A program made the translations under genes and the position numbers. 24,290 nucleotides of DNA from Gemmatimonadaceae bacterium (GTDB lineage: Bacteria; Latescibacterota; UBA2968; UBA8231): positions 1 to 24,290 of the forward strand of contig PBSR01000093.1 in assembly GCA_002726335.1 (NCBI GenBank), written 5' to 3'. The notes below the pieces were generated by a model, which had not been told where the DNA came from, did no database searches, and saw nothing but the letters and a program-made list of their open reading frames with translations. Of the stretch, positions 14,796 to 21,493 are shown in pieces. Every line of letters begins with the position of its first letter. Positions within the stretch are counted from its first letter, which is position 1.

Positions 14796-15850
14796 CGGAC
14801 ATCCGCACCACGTCAACTGTCAGGACGACAGTCGTGATCCCGCACTTCAACGCCGACACTCTCGAGTCCTGCCTGCAGTCGTTGGCCGATCATACCGAGC
14901 CGGACACGACGCGGGTCGTCATCGTAGACGATGGCGACAACGGCCCGAATCTGCAGAAAGCTCGCGCCCGCTTCCCTCACATCGAAGTCCTGCGCAACGA
15001 GCGGCGACTGGGGTTTACCGGTTCCTGCAACCACGGTCTCGAAACCGCTTCAACGGAGTTTGTCTTTCTCCTCAACGACGACACGCGCGTCACGCCTGGC
15101 TGGCTGCCACCGCTGGTGGCGGCCTGTGACGCCGACGAGCGCGTCGGCGCCTGTCAACCCAAGCTGCTGTCTGCCACCCGGGAAGGTCTCTTCGACTACA
15201 GCGGCGGTTCGGGCGGATATATCGACGGCCTCGGGTACACCTTCTGCCGGGGGCGGATATTCGACGCCGTCGAGCTGGACGAAGGCCAGTATGACGCACC
15301 CGTCGGATTGTTCTGGGCCTGTGGCTCGGCTATGTTCCTGCGCCGCGACGCCGTAACCCAGGTGGGCCCCCTCGACCTCGATTACTTTATGCACTTCGAA
15401 GAGATCGATCTGTGCTGGCGGCTGCGCCTGGCGTCGTGGCGGATCCTCGCCGTCCCCGCCTCGACGATCTACCACTTCGCCGCCCAGTCGCTGCCACCTG
15501 ACACGTTCCTGAAGGTGTACCTGAACCATCGCAACAACATGATCGCCCTGCTCAAGAATCTGTCACTGGGCCGCCTTCTTCGAATCCTGCCGGTGCGGCT
15601 GTTTCTGGAGCTGGCTGCGGGGTTCGGGTACCTCGCCAATGGCCGGCTGCTGGCCGCCCTGGCGCCCCTGGCAGGAATCGGCTGGATCCTGTCCCATCCG
15701 ACGAACATCTGGCGCCGCCGGCGCGCCAGCCGGCGACTGGTCGCCGGCGGCGTAGACGTCGACGGCGAGGGTGTGTTCTCCGGCAGCGTCCTGTGGCAGT
15801 ATCATGTGCGGCGGCGGCGCACGGCCGGCGATGTCATGGAAGGAACCTGA
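14792..15850 (+). CDS. Family 2 glycosyltransferase, rhamnosyltransferase-like
   Basis: A 352-residue GT-A fold enzyme that probably transfers a sugar from a nucleotide donor to a lipid carrier or glycan on the cytoplasmic side of the membrane. TVVIPHFN opens the Rossmann-like domain. DDG is at 46-48, and LLNDDTRV (Asn95-Asp97) is the metal-binding DxD equivalent. The HFEEIDLCWRLR segment supplies the ED base motif seen in rhamnosyltransferase-like members. The final 100 residues include hydrophobic stretches (LFLELAAGFGYLANG; LLAALAPLAGIGWIL) that may attach it to the membrane. The GTG start is chosen because it overlaps the upstream TGA by 4 nt. Its own TGA shares a base with the next ATG (TGATG). 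Donor and acceptor are unknown. Confidence 0.93.
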   Translation: MTDIRTTSTVRTTVVIPHFNADTLESCLQSLADHTEPDTTRVVIVDDGDNGPNLQKARARFPHIEVLRNERRLGFTGSCNHGLETASTEFVFLLNDDTRVTPGWLPPLVAACDADERVGACQPKLLSATREGLFDYSGGSGGYIDGLGYTFCRGRIFDAVELDEGQYDAPVGLFWACGSAMFLRRDAVTQVGPLDLDYFMHFEEIDLCWRLRLASWRILAVPASTIYHFAAQSLPPDTFLKVYLNHRNNMIALLKNLSLGRLLRILPVRLFLELAAGFGYLANGRLLAALAPLAGIGWILSHPTNIWRRRRASRRLVAGGVDVDGEGVFSGSVLWQYHVRRRRTAGDVMEGT

Positions 15851-16848
15851 TGTCTGGCGGGACAGAGGACGGCGACAAGGGAAGCTCGGCGCTGCGCACC
15901 TTCAGCGACCTGGCAGCCAAACTGCTTGTCAGCGGCGGTCTGCTCTACTGGCTGCTGTCGCAGTCCGACCTGGCCACTTTCGGCGCCATCCTGCAACGCA
16001 CCGAGGTCTGGCTCTTCGTCCTGGCCGCCGGATTCTTCGTCGTCAGCAATGCCCTCGGCGCCTGCCAGTGGTTCCTGTTGCTCCGGGGTCAGTCCCTGGC
16101 GGTGTCCCTGCGACAGGCCGTCGTCTTCTACTGGGTGGGGGTGTTCTTCAACAACGTTCTGCTCGGCAACATCGGTGGCGATGCCATGCGCATCTACGAT
16201 ATGCGCCGCCTCACCGGCGAGACGAGCCGGGCGGCGGCGGCGACCTTCATGGATCGCTTCGTCGGTCTCTTCTCCACCTGCTGCCTGGCTCTGGGCGCCT
16301 GTGTATTCGTCGCCGAGGTGCGCCGCCCCGGCCTGCTGACCATTCTGGTGCCGGTGTTTGCCGGCCTCGTCGTCCTGTTGGCCATGGGCTTGAGTCGGCG
16401 CCTGGGATCCTCGGTGCAACGGATTCTGCAACGACTCCTGCCGGCCCGGGTCTCGGGAATCCTGGGAGAATTGCGCGGCAACTTCGTCGTCTACCGACAC
16501 AAGGCGCCGCTGCTGGTCGGCGTGTGGCTGGTCTCCCTCGGCGTACAGTTCAGCCGCATCCTCGTCTACTTCACCGCGGGCGCCGCCGTCGGCCTCGACG
16601 TCGGCCTGCGCTACTTCGTCGGCTTCCAGCCCGTGGCCGCCATCATTGCCGCTCTGCCTATCTCCGTGGGCGGCCTCGGTGTGCGTGAGGGCGTACTGGT
16701 TGAGCTTTTCGGCGGTATCGGCGTCGAAGAGAGTCTGGCCTTCGCCACCTCCATCCTCGGCTACGCTGCGGGCATCCTCGCCAGCCTGCTGGGCGGTATC
16801 GCCTTTGTCGTGCGCCGCATCCAGCCCGTCGACGACTCCCGGACATGA
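15850..16848 (+). CDS. YbhN/AglD-type membrane protein (LPG synthase TM, UPF0104 family)
   Basis: A 332-residue integral membrane protein of the lysylphosphatidylglycerol synthase transmembrane family, here without the soluble synthase domain. Members next to glycosyltransferases are suspected flippases or lipid-linked sugar transferases. About seven or eight hydrophobic segments are visible. The family signature is clear: FNNVLLGNIGGDAMRIYDMRR (in two parts around residues 97-117) and the late motif LPISVGGLGVREGVLV. AAATFMDRFVGLFS is also typical. The ATG at 15850 is preferred over a longer open frame from 15793 because AAGGAA lies 6 nt upstream and the codon shares one base with the upstream stop. 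The gene overlaps the next ATG by 4 nt (ATGA). Confidence 0.9.
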   Translation: MSGGTEDGDKGSSALRTFSDLAAKLLVSGGLLYWLLSQSDLATFGAILQRTEVWLFVLAAGFFVVSNALGACQWFLLLRGQSLAVSLRQAVVFYWVGVFFNNVLLGNIGGDAMRIYDMRRLTGETSRAAAATFMDRFVGLFSTCCLALGACVFVAEVRRPGLLTILVPVFAGLVVLLAMGLSRRLGSSVQRILQRLLPARVSGILGELRGNFVVYRHKAPLLVGVWLVSLGVQFSRILVYFTAGAAVGLDVGLRYFVGFQPVAAIIAALPISVGGLGVREGVLVELFGGIGVEESLAFATSILGYAAGILASLLGGIAFVVRRIQPVDDSRT

Positions 16849-18020
16849 GCGCCCGGCCGAGAATCCGCCTCGGTTGCGAGCAGCTGTTTGACGGCGAGGA
16901 CTTAGCCCACGTGCGGGGTCGCCGCGTCGGCCTCGTGACGAACCACTCCGGCGTCGACGGCGACCTGCGCGCCACCGCCGATCGGCTGCATGCCACCGAC
17001 GGCGTCGACCTGGCTCTTCTATTCGGCCCCGAACACGGCATCCGGGGTGATGCCGAGGATGGGGTCGGCGTCGATTCGGCCACTGACGCCCACACGGGTG
17101 TGCCCACCATCAGCCTCTACGGTGAGCGCCGTCAGCCATCGGCCGAGGAACTGGCCAGGCTCGACGTGCTCCTCTTCGACATCCAGGACGTGGGTGTCAG
17201 GTTCTATACCTATCTCTACACGATGAGCCAGTCCATGGTGGCTTGCGCCGAGGCCGGCGTACCCGTCGTCATTCTCGACCGGCCCAATCCCCTGGGTGGT
17301 GTCGAGGTGGCCGGCAACATCCTCGATCCGGAATTCGCCTCATTCGTCGGTCGCTACCCGATCCCGGTGCGCTACGGCCTCACCGTGGGCGAGTTGGCCC
17401 GGATGTTCAACGAACAGTTCGACATCGGGGCCGACCTGCACGTGGTCGACATGGTGGGCTGGCGGCGAACGATGCTGTGGGAAGACACGGGACTGCCCTG
17501 GGTGGCGCCGTCGCCGAACATGCCGACGCCGGACACGGCCAATGTCTACCCTGGCATGTGCTTCTTTGAGGGTACCAATGTCTCTGAAGGCCGCGGCACG
17601 ACCCGGCCCTTCGAGCAGGTGGGGGCGCCCTACATCGATGGCTTCGACCTGGCTGACCGCCTCAACGCCCTGCGGCTGCCCGGGACGGCTTTCCGGCCCG
17701 TTTTCTTCCGCCCCTCCTTCGGCAAGTACGAAGGTCAGACCTGCCGGGGCGTGCAGCTGCATGCGTCACGAGGGGCCCCCTTCGAGCCCTTGCGGGCCGG
17801 TTTCGAAGCCCTCGCCGCCGTCCGTCATGGCTGGCCGGGGCAGTTCGAGTGGCGGACGAATCGCGTCGGCATTCACAACTTCGACAAGCTCGCCGGCAGT
17901 GACAGCGTGCGTCGCGCCATCGACGCCGGAACTCCTGTCGATGAGCTGCTGGCCTCCTGGGCTCGGGACCGGACTGGCTTCGAGGTGACACGTCAGAAGT
18001 ACCTGCAGTATCCGCTTTGA
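16845..18020 (+). CDS. namZ: NamZ-type exo-beta-N-acetylmuramidase (DUF1343), no signal peptide
   Basis: A 391-residue DUF1343 protein. Characterised members (NamZ) release terminal MurNAc from peptidoglycan fragments. Family motifs are present: GLVTNHSGVD, the glutamate-containing LFGPEHGIRGD, VPTISLYGERR, LLFDIQDVGVRFYTYLYTM, LDRPNPLGG, PSPNMPTPDTA, and FEGTNVSEGRGTTRPFE. The length is normal for the domain alone. The N-terminus (MSARPRIRLGCEQLFDG) has no signal peptide, so a cytosolic location is likely, unlike exported NamZ enzymes; muropeptide sugars would have to be imported first. The ATG overlaps the upstream stop by 4 nt, tying it to the glycosyltransferase block. Substrate by analogy is MurNAc-GlcNAc; another sugar is possible. 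Confidence 0.88.
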   Translation: MSARPRIRLGCEQLFDGEDLAHVRGRRVGLVTNHSGVDGDLRATADRLHATDGVDLALLFGPEHGIRGDAEDGVGVDSATDAHTGVPTISLYGERRQPSAEELARLDVLLFDIQDVGVRFYTYLYTMSQSMVACAEAGVPVVILDRPNPLGGVEVAGNILDPEFASFVGRYPIPVRYGLTVGELARMFNEQFDIGADLHVVDMVGWRRTMLWEDTGLPWVAPSPNMPTPDTANVYPGMCFFEGTNVSEGRGTTRPFEQVGAPYIDGFDLADRLNALRLPGTAFRPVFFRPSFGKYEGQTCRGVQLHASRGAPFEPLRAGFEALAAVRHGWPGQFEWRTNRVGIHNFDKLAGSDSVRRAIDAGTPVDELLASWARDRTGFEVTRQKYLQYPL

Positions 18021-18024
18021 CAGT

Positions 18025-18039
18025 ACCGGCCACGCCGGT
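18025..18039 (+). terminator. Terminator-like or attenuator hairpin between namZ and yqgE
   Basis: ACCGGC (18025-18030), loop CAC, GCCGGT (18034-18039), followed by TTGATTCATT. The stem is short and the T-tract is interrupted, so it would act weakly if at all. It starts 5 nt past the namZ stop and ends 14 nt before the yqgE ATG, where it may set relative expression. Confidence 0.35.
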
Positions 18040-18053
18040 TTGATTCATTCTCC

Positions 18054-18650
18054 ATGCCCGCACCACTCGAACCTGGTACCGTTCTCATCGCCTCTCTCGG
18101 GTTGGAGGATCCCACCTTCGCGCGTACGGTGGTGCTGATCCTGCAGCACGTTGCCGATGAAATGACCCTCGGTGTGATCATCAATCGCCCCCTCGGCGAT
18201 CGGGCCAAACTGTACCCCAGCGAAGAACTCGACAGCATCACCGAAGGGATGGAGTTCGACGAGTCCGTGACCCGCTCGGAACTGTTCTACCAGGGTGGTC
18301 CCGTCGAACCCGGCTCACTCATCTTCCTGCACCGCGTCGAACAACTCAAGGGTGACGCCACGCCGGTTGTTCCCGGGCTGTTCGCCGGCGGCGACCTCGA
18401 CGCCCTGCGCCAGTTCACCGCCGAGTCAGAGGAAGAAGGACCCTTCGTCCGTTTCTACCTGGGCTACTCCGAATGGGCTCCCGGCCAGCTCGAATCCGAA
18501 ATCGCCCTCGGCGCCTGGATCCTGGCCCCCGGCGGCACGGATCTCGTCTTCAGCGACGATCCCGACGGCGTCTGGCAGCAGGCCCTGCAAGTCCTGGGCG
18601 GGAACTACGCCCCCATGAGCTTCATTCCCGAAGATCCCAGCCTGAACTAA
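18054..18650 (+). CDS. yqgE: YqgE/AlgH family protein (UPF0301)
   Basis: A 198-residue member of the widespread YqgE/AlgH family. Its biochemical role is unsettled, although it is named AlgH from Pseudomonas alginate regulation. Typical segments are GTVLIASLGLEDPTFARTVV at the start, LGVIINRPL, FYQGGPVEPGSLIFLH, the signature FYLGYSEWAPGQLESEI and GAWILAP. The ATG at 18054 begins 33 bp after namZ without an obvious ribosome site; a small hairpin lies in the gap. It is the last gene of the long plus-strand run. A strong hairpin begins 4 nt after its stop. Confidence 0.95.
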   Translation: MPAPLEPGTVLIASLGLEDPTFARTVVLILQHVADEMTLGVIINRPLGDRAKLYPSEELDSITEGMEFDESVTRSELFYQGGPVEPGSLIFLHRVEQLKGDATPVVPGLFAGGDLDALRQFTAESEEEGPFVRFYLGYSEWAPGQLESEIALGAWILAPGGTDLVFSDDPDGVWQQALQVLGGNYAPMSFIPEDPSLN

Positions 18651-18694
18651 CCACCGCTGGCGGTGAACCACCGTCCAGCGCCGTCAGCAGATCA
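18651..18694 (+). repeat. 44-bp imperfect direct repeat, copy 1
   Basis: This copy matches 18811-18854 in the same orientation at 39 of 44 positions, including a perfect 14-bp end (CCGTCAGCAGATCA). It begins directly after the yqgE stop codon. It contains the strong hairpin at 18655-18680. Confidence 0.9.
18655..18680 (+). terminator. Strong hairpin after yqgE, no T-run
   Basis: CGCTGG and CGGTG (18655-18665) pair with CACCG (18669-18673) and CCAGCG (18675-18680). The result is an 11-bp stem with one bulged T and a 3-nt loop AAC. It begins 4 nt past the yqgE stop. Without a U-tract it is more likely a 3'-end stabiliser or part of the repeated element than a classical terminator. Confidence 0.55.
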
Positions 18695-18705
18695 GGCGAT
18701 CCACA

Positions 18706-18791
18706 GGGAATGGGCAGCGCAACACTCGCCGTCGGGAGCCATACCGTTGGTGGCGCCGATCCCTCGAGACCGGAGGAACCGGCCCATTCCC
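18706..18791. repeat. 10-bp perfect inverted repeat bounding an 86-bp segment
   Basis: GGGAATGGGC (18706-18715) and GCCCATTCCC (18782-18791) are exact reverse complements, nested between the two 44-bp direct repeats. The interior carries smaller inverted pieces (CCTC/GAGG near 18762-18776). I see no coding potential here; it may be a folded RNA or a decayed small mobile element. Confidence 0.7.
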
Positions 18792-18810
18792 GGCTTGGTA
18801 GGCGCTTGCA

Positions 18811-18854
18811 TCACCGCTGGCCGTGAACCACCGAACGGCGCCGTCAGCAGATCA
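18811..18854 (+). repeat. 44-bp imperfect direct repeat, copy 2
   Basis: Same orientation as copy 1, 39 of 44 identical. It runs over the stop codon (18844-18846) of the converging PhyH gene, so its last bases are coding. Base changes disrupt the copy-1 hairpin but create a perfect palindrome ACGGCGCCGT (18835-18844). Confidence 0.9.
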
Positions 18855-19821
18855 TTCCCCGCTTGGCACGAATCCCGTGGAGCGCCGGATCATCACCGAT
18901 CCAGCGCTCGTCCACCGGCTCGGCCGCCAGCTGATAGCGTGAATCCGAGGACAGGCGAATGCGGTCAGATCGGTTGTCCGAACTGGCGTGCATGAGGAAC
19001 ATGCTGAGCACGAGGAGATCGCCGGCGTGGTACTCCGCCGTCAACCAGCGGCCACCGAGCTCGCGGCGGGTATCGATGGCGTCGTTGGAGTACTGTCCCG
19101 TCGAGTTCCAGCGGATGCCACGACGCTCGTCGGCCGTCAGTTCCCTGCCTTCCTCTCGGGCTGCGGCAACGATGTTGGCCGCATCCCCTTCGTTCTCGCA
19201 GTACTTGTCGACGTCGGTCTCACCGTAGGTATTGCGCAGGTCCGTCAGCCGGTGTGATCCTTCCAGCACGATGAGTCCGCCGTGGTCCAGGGGGACATCG
19301 CCGAGGGGTGTCCACGAGGTCCACAGGTTCTTCGTCCCCCGCCCCATGAAAACAACATCAAAGTGCGGCGTCGTCGCCGACTCCAGACCGGGCGTCTTGG
19401 CGCGAAACCATGTGTAGTCGAAGTGACGTACGGGCCCGCCGAGAAACCGCTCGTAGAAGGCCATCATCGGCCCCTGACCATCGTAGAGCACCTTCATCAA
19501 CGGTGCGTTGTCCTTCGCCAGATTGGGGGCAAAGGCGGTTGTGCGATCCGGGCGCACAATGCCGTCCATCAACGGGTGGTCGGTAGCGTCCACGACCCCG
19601 TCTGCGGCGAGCCGGCGCAGCACCTCTTCGCGCGCTGCCATCACTTCCTCACGATGCAGCAGGCCGGGCAGGAACAGATAGCCGTCTTCCGCCATCCGGG
19701 CCTGCAGCGCCGGTCCGTCCAGAGCGATGTCGTCCGAGCGGCGCAGTTCTCCGAGGGCGTCGTCGGCGGGCTCCAGGTCCTGCCCGCGATAGGTCAGACC
19801 AGCTGCCAACAGATCCGTCAT
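18844..19821 (-). CDS. Phytanoyl-CoA dioxygenase (PhyH) family Fe(II)/2-oxoglutarate oxygenase
   Basis: A 325-residue PhyH-family protein, predicted to be a cytosolic non-heme iron oxygenase that uses 2-oxoglutarate and O2 to hydroxylate a small molecule. The iron triad is readable: His153 and Asp155 in TPHFDVVF, and His278 in FLMHASSDN. Arg289, 11 residues after the last histidine as in human PhyH, would bind 2-oxoglutarate. DHGGLIVLEGSHR is the typical strand before the distal half. Bacterial members act on many substrates, so phytanoyl-CoA is unlikely to be the one here. The stop codon lies inside copy 2 of the intergenic repeat. It follows the MlrC gene by 57 bp on the same strand and may be cotranscribed with it. 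Confidence 0.93.
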   Translation of the reverse strand: MTDLLAAGLTYRGQDLEPADDALGELRRSDDIALDGPALQARMAEDGYLFLPGLLHREEVMAAREEVLRRLAADGVVDATDHPLMDGIVRPDRTTAFAPNLAKDNAPLMKVLYDGQGPMMAFYERFLGGPVRHFDYTWFRAKTPGLESATTPHFDVVFMGRGTKNLWTSWTPLGDVPLDHGGLIVLEGSHRLTDLRNTYGETDVDKYCENEGDAANIVAAAREEGRELTADERRGIRWNSTGQYSNDAIDTRRELGGRWLTAEYHAGDLLVLSMFLMHASSDNRSDRIRLSSDSRYQLAAEPVDERWIGDDPALHGIRAKRGMIC

Positions 19822-19878
19822 GTCATCTCGCTTCGATTCGTACGGGTGTGTGGTCGAGCAAGGTAGGCCGCGTCTGAG

Positions 19879-21396
19879 TCACCCGTCCAGCGGCCGCATG
19901 GCTCGGGTCAGGTTCGCATAGGGAAAACGGCGAAGGTCGCTGGAGCCGAGCCCGGGTGTGTCGACGTAAAATGACGCTGTCAGAATGGGGTCATAGGCGG
20001 CCTTGTGGGACACGGCCGCCTTGATGCCGACCATGTAGAGCTGTTCGGGCACGATCCCCTGGCTGCGCAGCTGACCCAGGTCCATGGGGGGCGTCTTGTG
20101 TGTCGTCAGTAACAGGCGGATGCCGCCGGCCCGCACCACTGCCGATGGCCCCATGTCCACGTGCCTGCCCACGAGCGACGCCAGGTGCGACCGCTCATTT
20201 TCCAGATCGAAGCGGCCGTCGGTCAGGTTCTCCAGCACGACCTCAAGAGTGATCGTGCCGCCATGGAAACGATCGACCTTGCCGCCGAGCGGCAGGGTCA
20301 GATGGTCACCGATGCTGCGACCGTGGCAGGCAGCGGCGGCCTCGACATCGTTCAGGATGACCACCGCATCGTCCACCTCAAACCTGAGAAAGGCGTCAAG
20401 AATGCCGGTACCGTCGCCGGGCGTGCCGCCGCCGATGTTGTCCGATGGCTCGATGAGCCCGATGGGTCCGGTCTGCCCCGACGCCAGCACCTGTCCCATG
20501 ACCTCATCAATGGGCGGGTCCAGCGGATTGCCCTCATCACAGCGAGCCAGCGCCTCCTCCGCCAGCGGCTGCAGAAGGTCTGCGGCCGCCTCTGCATCGC
20601 CGGCTGTCGTGGCCAGAAAACTGACACCGACGCAGTCGATATCGGCATAGGCGAAGCCACCGAGAACGCAGACCTCGAGCAGGTCCGGGTGATCGGCTTC
20701 GAGTTGGCGGGCGGATCTCTGCAGACTGATCATCGGCTCGGTATCGGTGCCGGTACCTCTTGGCGAGTAGATGACGGGTGGCGCCACGCGGACGATCCGT
20801 GTCTCTTCTCCCGACCTCATCAGTCGATCCAGCAGCTGCGCCGCCCGCATCCCGGCGTCGCGCGCATCGGTGTGGGGATTCTTGCGGTACGCCGTCAAAA
20901 CCGAGGCCTGTGCCGCCATGGTGTCGCTGGTGTTGGCGTGCAGGTCCAGATCGGCAGCCACGGGCACGCGCTTCCCCGTATCCCCCAACCGCTCACGCAG
21001 ATGATCCCGAACCCGACGCAGTACCTCTCCCTCGCCGTCGGCATAAGAGGCGAAGACCATCGCCCCGTGCAGGATGAGGAGAACGCCGTCGAGGCCGCCG
21101 GCGACGAGTGCCGCGTCCAGATCGTTCCGCACCTCTTCCCACCAGCCTTCCAGAACCGTATCGGTCACCGTGCCAGAGGGCATGGCCGCCCCGTAGCGTG
21201 ACGGCAGCACGTGCCAACCACTTGCGTCCGCGACCTCGAGACCGCCTCCCATGGGGGACGCGTCCCCCCGACATCTGTCGAGCATCTCCTGCCCGCGCAC
21301 CCAGACCATAGCCTCGAAACCGGCCAGGTGGGTCTGCTCCGCCAGAAAAGTGTGGGTCTCGTGTACGAGTCCGGCGACGAAAACTCGGTAACTCAC
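19879..21396 (-). CDS. M81 family metallopeptidase, MlrC-like
   Basis: A 505-residue protein of the MlrC family (DUF1485 plus the MlrC C-terminal domain), usual full length. The named member cleaves linear microcystin fragments in sphingomonads. Relatives occur widely in bacteria with no link to the toxin, probably acting on other small peptides or amides. The start reads YRVFVAGLVHETHTF, matching the family HETNTF motif with His for Asn. VAADLDLHANTS and TAYRKNPHTDARDAG carry the predicted zinc ligands, and EPSDNIGGGTPGDGT is the family glycine-rich motif in the second half. The start is GTG, with GGGAG 8 nt upstream. It diverges from the D,D-carboxypeptidase gene; a good extended -10 lies 45 bp upstream. 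Confidence 0.92.
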   Translation of the reverse strand: MSYRVFVAGLVHETHTFLAEQTHLAGFEAMVWVRGQEMLDRCRGDASPMGGGLEVADASGWHVLPSRYGAAMPSGTVTDTVLEGWWEEVRNDLDAALVAGGLDGVLLILHGAMVFASYADGEGEVLRRVRDHLRERLGDTGKRVPVAADLDLHANTSDTMAAQASVLTAYRKNPHTDARDAGMRAAQLLDRLMRSGEETRIVRVAPPVIYSPRGTGTDTEPMISLQRSARQLEADHPDLLEVCVLGGFAYADIDCVGVSFLATTAGDAEAAADLLQPLAEEALARCDEGNPLDPPIDEVMGQVLASGQTGPIGLIEPSDNIGGGTPGDGTGILDAFLRFEVDDAVVILNDVEAAAACHGRSIGDHLTLPLGGKVDRFHGGTITLEVVLENLTDGRFDLENERSHLASLVGRHVDMGPSAVVRAGGIRLLLTTHKTPPMDLGQLRSQGIVPEQLYMVGIKAAVSHKAAYDPILTASFYVDTPGLGSSDLRRFPYANLTRAMRPLDG

Positions 21397-21416
21397 AGCG
21401 GTTTCTCCCGGTTCGG

Positions 21417-21445
21417 TTGCCGCGTATCTGTACCACCGTTATTTT
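21417..21445 (+). promoter_or_regulatory. Candidate promoter of the D,D-carboxypeptidase gene
   Basis: TTGCCG (21417-21422), 17-bp spacer, TATTTT (21440-21445). Each box matches four of six consensus bases and the spacing is ideal. Transcription would start near 21452, leaving a leader of about 40 nt. Confidence 0.45.
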
Positions 21446-21449
21446 ATCA
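21441..21449 (-). promoter_or_regulatory. Extended -10 promoter candidate of the MlrC gene
   Basis: On the minus strand TGATAAAAT gives TAAAAT (21446-21441) preceded by TG one base upstream, an extended -10. No good -35 is seen. It overlaps the plus-strand -10 of the carboxypeptidase gene, so the two promoters could not be melted at once. Confidence 0.4.
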
Positions 21450-21493
21450 ATTCCTCCCCAAGTATCCACCCCTACAGTTCCGTCGGAGATTTG

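Noticed and set aside
18651..18854. CRISPR array
   Set aside because: There are only two imperfect repeats, a 116-bp gap with its own inverted repeat, and no cas genes.
20161..21201. 346-codon plus-strand open frame inside the MlrC gene, and similar ones at 930-1931 and 15771-16688
   Set aside because: They are shadows of genes with clear family motifs in the other frame and have no recognisable domains.
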